DNA of 64,000 bases. It comes from Roseiarcus sp963806935 (lineage in GTDB: Bacteria > Pseudomonadota > Alphaproteobacteria > Rhizobiales > Beijerinckiaceae). The stretch's first letter is position 1, and each line of letters starts with the position of its first letter. Below are positions 52,589 through 60,800 of this stretch, piece after piece. Under the pieces are notes generated by a model that did no database searches, was not told where the DNA came from, and saw only the letters and a program-made list of their open reading frames with translations. The DNA lies in NCBI GenBank assembly GCA_963806935.1, contig CAWEAT010000013.1, positions 1 to 64,000 on the forward strand, read 5' to 3'. The translations under genes and the position numbers were made by a program.

Positions 52589-52855
52589 TCAGCTGGCCAT
52601 CGCCTTGACCCGCTTGGTCAGGCGGGAGATTTTCCGCGACGCGGCGTTCTTGTGCACGATGCCCTTCTGGGCCGCGCGGGCGAGCTTGGGTTCGGCCGCG
52701 CCCAGCGCCTCGGCCGCGGCCTTGGGGTCCTTGGAGGCGATCGCCTCCTCGACCTTGCGGACATAGGTGCGCATTTCGCTGCGGCGCGACTTGTTGACCT
52801 CGGTGCGGCGGTCAGTCTGGCGGGCCGCCTTCTGGGCCGACTTCGTATTGGCCAT
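52589..52855 (-). CDS. rpsT: 30S ribosomal protein S20
   Basis: An 88-aa basic helical protein: MANTKSAQKAARQTDRRTEV, NKSRRSEMRTYVRKVEEAIA, KGIVHKNAASRKISRLTKRV. It binds 16S rRNA. The start at 52855 gives the universal MANTKSA opening. A sigma-70-like promoter and an about 90-nt leader precede it. In relatives the next gene is often dnaA; here it is not. Confidence 0.97.
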   Translation of the reverse strand: MANTKSAQKAARQTDRRTEVNKSRRSEMRTYVRKVEEAIASKDPKAAAEALGAAEPKLARAAQKGIVHKNAASRKISRLTKRVKAMAS

Positions 52856-52946
52856 GAACTTCTTTTTCCCTTGTCGGCTCCGCTCAAAGCGGGCCCGGCT
52901 CAAAATCAAACAGGCCGGGTTTCAAGCCCAGCCTTTCGGAGCCGCG

Positions 52947-52976
52947 CTTATAGGCTTCTCGCCGCGGATGCGTCAA
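52947..52976 (-). promoter_or_regulatory. promoter of rpsT
   Basis: On the minus strand TTGACG (52971-52976) and TATAAG (52947-52952) are 18 bp apart, starting a leader of roughly 85 nt before rpsT. The leader can form a CCCGGC/GCCGGG stem, a possible place for autogenous control. Confidence 0.6.
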
Positions 52977-53229
52977 CCGCTTCCACCTGTCTCGGTTTGC
53001 CGGTCGGGCGGATAGCGGCGCAGGTGAGCGACGCAGTTGACGACCGCAATTCGCAAGGAGCAGACATTCCGCGCGTGGCGAAGGGGTCGAATCGACCCCT
53101 CTACGACATTCAAGCTGCGGCGGACGTCCCGAGTTGGCCGGAAGCGGCCTTCGCCTTTCACGCGAGCGTACCGCCAAGGCAGACATCGCTAGTCAACCCG
53201 CGTCCGCCAATCGTCATCTCCCAGTTCCG
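52977..53229. other. gap upstream of rpsT
   Basis: No convincing gene and no DnaA-box cluster. The 250 bp have coding-like GC on both strands but only short, poorly composed frames. Confidence 0.4.
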
Positions 53230-53355
53230 CTAGACCAATTGTAATTGCTCGGCTGTACTGAGAGACCTCACGCGCTCCCCAGATATGCCGAAGGCCCTTG
53301 TGAGCTGCTCGTCCACGATCGCGAAGCGGTGATCGGTTGCCCTCAATCCGTCCAC
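53230..53355 (-). CDS. small hypothetical ORF after the AraC gene
   Basis: A GTG-started frame of 41 aa: DGLRATDHRFAIVDEQLTRA, then FGISGERVRSLSTAEQLQLV. AGGAGG (minus strand, 53365-53370) lies 9 bases upstream and overlaps the stop of the AraC gene, so translational coupling is possible. The composition is balanced and protein-like, but I recognise no family, and it may be the trace of a longer gene. Confidence 0.35.
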   Translation of the reverse strand: MDGLRATDHRFAIVDEQLTRAFGISGERVRSLSTAEQLQLV

Positions 53356-53368
53356 ACGGACTAGCCTC

Positions 53369-54275
53369 CTACGCAACGGCCGCCCGCCGCGCGTGATGAC
53401 GAGGCGTGCTGCCCATCACGCGCTTGTAGGCAGTGCTAAACGCGCTTTCCGATTCATACCCGACCGAGCGGGCGACGGCGCCGACGGGTTCGCCGCGCTT
53501 GAGGCTGCGTCCGGCGAGCAGCATCCGCCAACGCGTGAGATATTCGATCGGTCCGTCGCCGACCAATAGCCCAAATCGCGCCGCGAAATCCGGATCGTGA
53601 CATGCCGACTTCGTCGGCCAGCGCCGCCACCGTCCAGCGCCGCGCCGGCTCGCGATGCATCGCCGCGATCGCCGCCCCCACCTGCTTGTCGGAGAGCGCA
53701 AACAGCCAGCCGACGCCCTCGCTCTCGTCGAGGTGGAGGCGGAGCGCCTGGACGAAGATCATGTAGGCAAGTTGCTGGGCGATCAGGACGCCTCCCGGCT
53801 TGAGATCGGTCAGTTCCTGCCGCATTCGATCGAAGGCCCAGCGTAAAGCCTCGCGCTCGGTCTCTCTTTGCAGATGGACGACAGGCGGCAGCATGCCGAC
53901 CAGCATCTCCGCCTGCGGCCCAGCGAGCTGGAAATGGCTCCCGAGCACCGTGACCCCGTCGCTGCCGTTCAACCTGACAACTTCGCCCTCGCGGGCGCCG
54001 ACAAAGTGGCGCCGCCAATCATCGGGCGGCAAAGCCAGGTCGCTTGCAATTCGGAACGGCCGGCCGTGTGGCAAGAGGAAGCAGTCGCCCTGTTGGAGAT
54101 GGACCGGCTCGCCATCGCCCTCCACTGCGAGCCAACACGCACCCGAGGTCACGGCGTAGCATTTGATCGCCTCATACGCGCCGAAGCGGATCGACCAATC
54201 GCCGCCCGCCTCGAACCCGCCAACGCGATAGCTTCTCAGCTCCAGGAACGAGATGACATCGGACAGCGCATCCAT
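53369..54275 (-). CDS. AraC-family transcriptional regulator (frameshifted)
   Basis: A regulator of about 302 aa. It has an N-terminal cupin (MDALSDVISFLELRSYRVGG, FEAGGDWSIRFGAYEAIKCY, GDCFLLPHGRPFRIASDL) and a C-terminal AraC helix-turn-helix split by a one-base shift at about 53595: TVAALADEVGMSRSGF in one frame, then AARFGLLVGDGPIEYLTRWR, RSLKRGEPVGAVARSVGYES and ESAFSTAYKRVMGSTPRHH in the other. The cupin_6 group often controls a neighbouring oxidoreductase. Start ATG 54275 fits relatives. It is divergent from the DUF4345 and alcohol-dehydrogenase-like genes. Confidence 0.82.
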
Positions 54276-54492
54276 CTTTGGACGGTCTCCAACAAACAAT
54301 AGACGATAGCGCATGGATCGTCTGAGCGCAATCGTCCATGATCCTGTTTCGACGCAATCGCCAACCGTTCGACGAATTGGCTAAGCGCGATACAGCTTTC
54401 TGGGCCCCAACAAGGGAGACAATAGTGAACAAACTCCCACTCCTTTGGTTTTCATTCATGGGCTTTGGCTACACAAAAGCACTGTTAACCCT

Positions 54493-54520
54493 CTGACGAG
54501 CTATTCCCATGCGTCATAAT
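54493..54520 (+). promoter_or_regulatory. possible promoter of the DUF4345 gene
   Basis: CTGACG (54493-54498) and CATAAT (54515-54520) with 16 bp between lie 43 bp upstream of the ATG. The -10 box is good and the -35 box weak, as expected for an activator-dependent promoter. Confidence 0.35.
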
Positions 54521-54563
54521 ACGAGCATCTTGCCCACAGTTACTTGATCAAAGGAGACCGACA

Positions 54564-54935
54564 ATGACCTTTCAAGTAATGGCGATTATCGTGACGTGCG
54601 CCGGCTGCGTTCTTGGCCTCCGCTTCATCTTCGCCGGGGGTTCCGTGCTCAGGGAGTGGGGCATCGAGGCTACGGCCGGTTCGCTTATTCTATTTCGCCG
54701 GATTGGCGCGATCTATCTCGGCCTCGCCCTAATGTTCTTCCTCGGACGAGCGGCTGCCCCCTCGGATCTCCGCTCGGCGGTCTGTCTGGTCATGGGCGGA
54801 GCGATCGCGCTGCTCGCGTGTCTCGGGCTCTTCGAGTTCCTGGCTCGGCGAGTCAGCGCTGGCGTCTTCCGCTCGGTCGTCGGGGAGGCGGTGCTCGCGG
54901 CAGGCTTCGTCTGGGTGTGGTGGGGCGGGCGATGA
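54564..54935 (+). CDS. DUF4345-like membrane protein
   Basis: A 123-aa protein with four predicted spans: VMAIIVTCAGCVLGLRFIF, LILFRRIGAIYLGLALMFFL, AVCLVMGGAIALLACLGLF and AVLAAGFVWVWW. The layout and FRRIGAIYLGLALMF resemble DUF4345. AAGGAG stands 8 bases before the start. It may be co-regulated with the AraC protein; function unknown. Confidence 0.7.
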   Translation: MTFQVMAIIVTCAGCVLGLRFIFAGGSVLREWGIEATAGSLILFRRIGAIYLGLALMFFLGRAAAPSDLRSAVCLVMGGAIALLACLGLFEFLARRVSAGVFRSVVGEAVLAAGFVWVWWGGR

Positions 54936-55110
54936 CCGCAACCGGCCTTTACCCCTGCCTGAAAACAATCGTCATGCACGCTGAAAGGCGGAGTCCAAGG
55001 CGAGCATTCCTCGCATGACTGTGCCAAGAGCAATGATATTAGACTAGCCTATCAGCCAAATCCGGACGTGGAAAGTGGACGATGCGGGCCGACAAATCGA
55101 GGTCTTGCTT

Positions 55111-56046
55111 ATGAAGCGCGTTCAATATCTCCATTTTGGCGCACCGGATGAACTGCGGCTGGACGAGGTGAAGACACCGGACGCGGGGCGGGGCCAAATT
55201 CGCGTTCTGGTCAGGGCTGCAGCAGCCAACCCGATGGACTGGAAAATTCGCCGGGGCGAGATGAAGGCGATTTCCGGGTCCCGGTTTCCGCGCGGCCTGG
55301 GCCACGATTTCGCTGGTGTGGTCGAAGCCGTGGGGCCGGGGGTGGAGCGGCTCAAGGTGGGTGATGAAGTCTTTGGCGTCACCTCCATCCGTCAAGCAGG
55401 CGCGTTCGCCGAATACGTCGTTGCAGACGAAAAAAACGTTGGGCTTAAGCCGCCCTCCATCTCGTTCGAGCAGGCCGCCGCCTTGACCATAGTGAGCCTG
55501 ACGGCCTGGAACGCGCTGGCAGCGAAGGCAAAGCTCAGAGCTGGCCAGTCGGTCTTCATCACCGGGTGTCTGGGCGGGGTGGGACGTTCGGCGGTGCAGA
55601 TAGCGCGCATGCGCGGCGCAAACATCGTCGGCAGTTGTAGCGCGTCCGGACGCGAGGAAGCGCTGGCGCTAGGCGCGAGCGAGGTGGTCGATTATCGCGC
55701 CTTCGACATCGCTCCGTATCGACATCGCTTCGACGTGGTCTTCGATACGGCGGGCGCGTTGTCGCTGAGCCAATGCGGCGCGATGCTCAAACGTCATGGC
55801 ATGTCGCTGCACATCGTCCCCACGTTCGCCAAGATGGTTGGTTGCCTGCTCCCGTCGCGACATCACCTGGTGTTCGGCAACCCGAACCCGCAATGCATGG
55901 CCGGCATCGCCGAGGCCTTCGAGCGGGGCCAGCTCGTCCCGGCGATCGGCCGCATCGTGCCGCTATCCGAGGCGATATCGGCCGTCGTCGAACTCGAGAG
56001 GACAGGCTCCCCTAAGGGAAAGCTGGTGATCGTTCCCATGCGATAG
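55111..56046 (+). CDS. NADPH:quinone reductase-like zinc-independent MDR oxidoreductase
   Basis: A 311-aa medium-chain reductase: MKRVQYLHFGAPDELRLDEV, ANPMDWKIRRGEM, GHDFAGVVEAVGPGVERLKV, VGDEVFGV, the nucleotide motif FITGCLGGVGRSAVQIARMR and GASEVVDYRAFD. It lacks zinc ligands. It probably reduces quinones or enals with NADPH. ATG 55111 has GAGG upstream and is preferred over 55075. Likely under the AraC regulator two genes away. Confidence 0.88.
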   Translation: MKRVQYLHFGAPDELRLDEVKTPDAGRGQIRVLVRAAAANPMDWKIRRGEMKAISGSRFPRGLGHDFAGVVEAVGPGVERLKVGDEVFGVTSIRQAGAFAEYVVADEKNVGLKPPSISFEQAAALTIVSLTAWNALAAKAKLRAGQSVFITGCLGGVGRSAVQIARMRGANIVGSCSASGREEALALGASEVVDYRAFDIAPYRHRFDVVFDTAGALSLSQCGAMLKRHGMSLHIVPTFAKMVGCLLPSRHHLVFGNPNPQCMAGIAEAFERGQLVPAIGRIVPLSEAISAVVELERTGSPKGKLVIVPMR

Positions 56047-56289
56047 CCGACAACAACGAGCGTCCACTTCGGCGTAGGATTTGGTCCCGCCTCATTTCCA
56101 AAAGCTCCCCGCCCAGGGTCCGCCGGGCCGGATGGCAGCTTCGGGCAGTGGGTCCGCCCGAAGAATGACTTTGACTGAGACGGCCCGCCCAAGGGCTCCG
56201 AGATATCGCTCCTGTCAGCGATTGACGGCGCCCGGGCGCCCGTGTTGGTGCTAGTCTCTTCCGCCTGCATTACCGGAAGGGATGGCGCC

Positions 56290-57054
56290 ATGCTGTTTGC
56301 CATGAGTGGTCTTGAAGGATGCGCGATTCGGGCGACCGACGGCCGCATCGGCGCCGTCAAGGACTTCCTGTTCGACGACCGAAGCTGGAAAATCCGCTGG
56401 ATGGTGGTCGACACCGGCGATTGGCTGCCCGGCCGCAAGGTGCTGGTCCACCCGTCAGCCATCGCTCCGCTCGCGGTTCCGACAAAGCCGCGGTTGCCGA
56501 TGCTGAGCGCGGGCGAAACGCTCGAAGTGTCCGTCAATCTGACCCGGCAGCAGATCGAGGCCAGTCCCGAAGCGCGCGAAGACGACCCGGTGACGAAGGA
56601 TATGGAGGCGCTGCTCTACGATTATTACGGGTGGGATCCCGGTTGGAGCGGCGCCAATTTCAGCGAAAACGGCGTCGTCGCCGAAGCGGCCGAGGATCGG
56701 GCGAAGGGCATCGAGACTGCTCCCGACGGCGAACCGGGCCTGCGCAGCGCGGCTTCAGTCAAAGAGTATCGTGTCCACGCCTCCGACGGCGAACTCGGCC
56801 ATGTCGAGAACCTCCTCGCCGACGACGCCAGCTGGGACATTCGGTATCTCGTCATCGCGACCAGGAACTGGTGGCCGGGCAAGACCGTCCGGTTGGCGCC
56901 CAACGCGGTGACCGACGTCGATTGGGTGGATCGTGAGGTCAAGCTGAACGTCACCCGCGAACAGGTGCAGTCAGCCCCGGCCTGGGACCCGCTCGCGATG
57001 GCCGATGAGATCAGCGAACAGCAGTTGCGCCGCCATTTCGGCTGGCCGGGCTAG
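56290..57054 (+). CDS. PRC-barrel domain protein with two repeats
   Basis: A 254-aa protein with two PRC-barrel domains: residues about 8-80 (RATDGRIGAVKDFLFDDRSW, IRWMVVDTGDWLPGRKVLVH) and about 155-225 (VHASDGELGHVENLLADDAS, WDIRYLVIATRNWWPGKTVR). Each is followed by a NLTRQQIEASP/NVTREQVQSAP motif, so the two halves arose by duplication. No signal peptide. Relatives are common in alphaproteobacteria; function is unclear. It ends 80 bp before the phosphopantetheinyl transferase gene. Confidence 0.88.
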   Translation: MLFAMSGLEGCAIRATDGRIGAVKDFLFDDRSWKIRWMVVDTGDWLPGRKVLVHPSAIAPLAVPTKPRLPMLSAGETLEVSVNLTRQQIEASPEAREDDPVTKDMEALLYDYYGWDPGWSGANFSENGVVAEAAEDRAKGIETAPDGEPGLRSAASVKEYRVHASDGELGHVENLLADDASWDIRYLVIATRNWWPGKTVRLAPNAVTDVDWVDREVKLNVTREQVQSAPAWDPLAMADEISEQQLRRHFGWPG

Positions 57055-57133
57055 AGGGGGCGACGATCGCGACGCGGGGCGGAATGGCGGGCGCTCTCGC
57101 ACAGCCCCGCCAGATCGTTCCGGATCTAGCGAC

Positions 57134-57799
57134 GTGACTCGCGACGAGGCCGACGGCGCGGCTTCGTCGGACCTTTCGGCTCGGCTGGAGATGCTGGCGC
57201 GCGCGGCTCATCCGGAGCTCCGCGCGGGGGCCCGCGAGATCGCGGTTGGCGACGAGTTGGCGCTGACCGCGGCGGAGCTTCGACCAATGGACCGCGCGGT
57301 CGCTTCGGTGCGTCGCGCGAGCGGAGCGGCGAGGATCGTCGCCAGGGCGCTGCTGGCGAAGCTCGGCGCTTCGCCGGAAAGCGAGCTGCCCCGCTCCGCG
57401 TCCCGCGCGCCCCGGTGGCCGCCGGGCTTTGTCGGTTCGCTGGCCCATGATGATCAATACGCCGTGGCCGCGGTCGCGCGCGCCTCCGCGATCCTGAGCG
57501 TCGGGATCGACATCGAGCCGCCGCTGCCGCTGCCGGAGGACTTGCTCGACATGATCGCCACCGCGAACGAACGCCGCGAGCTCAAAGGCGATCTCGTCTC
57601 GGCCCGCCTGCTTTTCTGCATCAAGGAGGCCGTCTACAAGGCCACACATCCAATCGACGGCGTGTTTCTGGAGCATCACGACGTCGAAGTCCGGTTGACC
57701 GACTCGGTGGCCTTCACCAAGTCCGGACACAGTCTCTTGATCCATACGATGGCGCGCCCGAGGCTGATTGCTCTAGCGCTGTTAACATCTCAAGACTAA
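57134..57799 (+). CDS. 4'-phosphopantetheinyl transferase (EntD/Sfp-like)
   Basis: A 221-aa enzyme that transfers phosphopantetheine from CoA to carrier proteins. Conserved: FVGSLAHDDQYAVAAVARAS, the magnesium-binding ILSVGIDIEPPLPLPEDL and LLFCIKEAVYKATHPIDGV (the KEAxYKA box). GTG 57134 gives the longest family-like form; ATG 57191 is another choice. It stands 28 bp before the peptide synthetase frame, and the natural target is that enzyme's two carrier domains (Ser647 and Ser1701). Confidence 0.9.
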   Translation: MTRDEADGAASSDLSARLEMLARAAHPELRAGAREIAVGDELALTAAELRPMDRAVASVRRASGAARIVARALLAKLGASPESELPRSASRAPRWPPGFVGSLAHDDQYAVAAVARASAILSVGIDIEPPLPLPEDLLDMIATANERRELKGDLVSARLLFCIKEAVYKATHPIDGVFLEHHDVEVRLTDSVAFTKSGHSLLIHTMARPRLIALALLTSQD

Positions 57800-57827
57800 A
57801 CTCCCGCGCGCCGTCCTGGGCAGGGGC

Positions 57828-60800
57828 TTGGGGACCCAAGGGCGTGGCGCGGCCAATATCGGCTCCGCCCCGCCCAACGGGAAAAAGGTCCCGTATGCTG
57901 CAGCAATTCTGGGGCCTCCATTGGGGTATGCGGATCATCAATCGCGCGACGCGCTCGAGGGCGCGCGCGTAGCCTCGTCGCCGATCGAGGCGGCGGGCCT
58001 GACCGGCCGCGAGGCGCCGGAAGCCGAACCTCCGCCGCAGCTCGACGCCGCCGAGCGGCATCGGGTGCTGGTCGAGTGGAACGCGACCGAGGCCGACTAT
58101 CCGCACGACAAATGCGTGCACGAACTCGTCGAAGCCCAGGTCGCGCGGACGCCCGATGCGATCGCGGTCGTTTGCGACAGTGAACGGCTGACCTACGCAG
58201 AACTCAACGCCAGCGCCAACCGTCTCGCCCATCATCTGCGCGCCCTGGGGGTGCGGCCAGACGACCGGGTCGCGATCTGCGCCGAGCGCAGCCTTGAGAT
58301 GGTGGTGGGCCTGGTCGCGATCCACAAGGCCGGCGGCGCCTATGTGCCGCTTGACCCCGGCTACCCGGCCGAGCGGCTGGCGTACATGCTCGGGGACAGC
58401 GCGCCCGTCGCGGTTTTGACCCACGGCCCAGCGCGGGCCGCGCTCGAAGAGGGCATGGCGGCGCTGGCGGATCGTCCGCCGATCCTCGACGTCGGGGAGG
58501 ACGCGGCATGGAGCCGGAACTCATCCGCCAACCCCGACCCTGCCGCGGTCGGTCTCACGTCCCGCCATCTCTCCCATGTCATCTATACCTCCGGATCGAC
58601 GGGCCAGCCCAAGGGCGCGATGAACGAGCACCGGGGCTTGGTCAATCGCCTCGCCTGGGGGCAAAAGGCCTATGGGCTCAGCCCCGACGACCGGCTCCTG
58701 CAAAAAACGCCGTTCAGTTTTGATGTTTCGGCGTGGGAATTTTTCTGGCCTCTGCTGGACGGCGCCAGGCTCGTGATGGCGCGTCCCGGCGGGCACAGGA
58801 ATCCGGCCTATCTGATCGAGACCGTCGAGCGTGAGGCGATCACCACCTTGCACTTCGTGCCCTCGATGATGGGGGCTTTCCTCGAAGTGGCGGAAGCCTC
58901 GACATGCGCCAGCCTGAGGCGCGTGTTCACGAGCGGCGAAGCGTTGTCCCCCGGCCTTGTGCGGCTGTTCCATGAGCGGCTTCCGGGAGTTGAGCTGCAC
59001 AACCTCTACGGACCGACGGAGACCGCGATCGAGGTGACGGCCTGGAGCTCTCCAGCCGGGACCCCGGCGGCGAACGTTCCGATCGGCCGTCCGATCGCAA
59101 ACACCCGGATCTATATTCTGGACCGCTTTCGCGAGCCGGTCCCGATCGGCGAACCCGGCGAGATACATATTGGCGGGGTGCAAGTCGGCAGGGGCTATCT
59201 CAACCGGCCTGAGCTGACCGCCGAGCGATTCATCGCCAATCCGTTCGTGGCGGGAGAGCGGCTCTACCGGACCGGGGACCTTGGCCGGTTCCGGTCCGAC
59301 GGGACGATCGATTATCTCGGCCGCAACGATTTCCAGGTGAAGATCCGCGGCTTCCGGATCGAGCTTGGCGAGATCGAGGCCCGACTGGCGGAGCATCGGG
59401 GCGTGCGCGAAGCCTTTGTGCTCGCGCGGGAAGACGCGCCCGGCGACAGCCGGCTCGTGGCTTATTACACAACGCCGGCGGATGGCGCCGCCCCCGGGGC
59501 CGAGGCGCTGAGGGCGCATCTCGCCGCGAGCCTGCCCGAGTACATGGTTCCGGCGGCCTATGTCCGGCTCGAGGCGCTGCCGCTGAACGCCAACGGCAAG
59601 CTCGATCGCAGCGCGCTTCCGGCGCCGGACAGAAACGCCTTCGCCGCCCCCGGCTACGAGCCGCCTCAGGGCAAGACCGAAGAGACCCTGGCGGGGATCT
59701 GGGCCGCCCTGCTCCGGGTGGAGCGCGTCGGGCGCCATGACAACTTCTTCGAACTCGGCGGCCACTCGCTGCTCGGGGTCAGAATGCTTTCGCGGCTGCG
59801 GCAGGCGTTGAGCGCGGACCTGCCGCTGGCGGATCTTTTCGCCAGGCCCACTCTGGCCGGGTTTTCGGCCGCTGCGGAAGTGGGGGCCCGCAGTCCCTTG
59901 CCGGCGATCGGACCGGCGGGCCGCGCCAGCGCGCCGCCGCTCTCGTTCGCGCAGCAGCGGCTGTGGTTCCTGGCGCAGATCGACGGCGTCAGCGAAGCCT
60001 ACCACATCCCGTTGAACGTGCGGCTGAGGGGCGAATTGCACAAGCACGCCCTGCGCCGCGCGCTCGACCGCCTGGTCGCGCGGCACGAGGCGCTGCGAAC
60101 CACTTTTGTCGCTGTCGACGGTCAGGCGGTTCAGCACATCGCTCCTCCGGACGTTGGGTTTGCGCTCGAGGAACATGACCTCGCGGGTGAGCGCGACCCC
60201 GAAGGCGCGCTGCAAAGGCTTGTCGCCGAGGAGAGCGCCGGGGCGTTCGACCTGCAACGCGGCCCGTTGGCCCGGGGACGGCTCATCCGGATCGGCGATC
60301 GCGACCACGCGCTTGTGATCACCCTGCATCATATCGTCTCCGACGGCTGGTCGATGGGCGTTCTCAATCGCGAACTGAGCGCGCTCTACGCCGCGTTCAG
60401 CGGCGGACGGGCGGATCCGCTGCCGGGTCTTGCGATCCAATACGCGGATTACGCGGTCTGGCAGCGCCGCTGGCTCTCCGAAGCGATGCGGCGGGAGCAG
60501 GCCGACTATTGGCGCCGCACCCTCGCCGGCGCGCCCGCGGTTCTCAATTTGCCACTCGACCGCCCGCGTCCGTCCAAGCAGGATTACGCGGGCGCGGCCT
60601 TGCGGCTCGAGTTCGACGAGCGGCTCACCGCGGCCTTGAAGGCCCTCAGCCTGCGGCGCGGAACGACGCTCTTCATGACGCTGTTGGCCGGCTGGGCGGC
60701 GCTGCTGTCGCGACTGTCCGGCCAGGAGGACGTGGTGATCGGCGCGGCCGTCGCCAACCGCGGCCAGGTCGAGATCGAGCCCCTGATCGGCTTCTTCGTC

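Noticed and set aside
52856..53368. Replication origin beside rpsT
   Set aside because: No cluster of TTATCCACA-like DnaA boxes and no AT-rich unwinding region is visible, and dnaA is absent.
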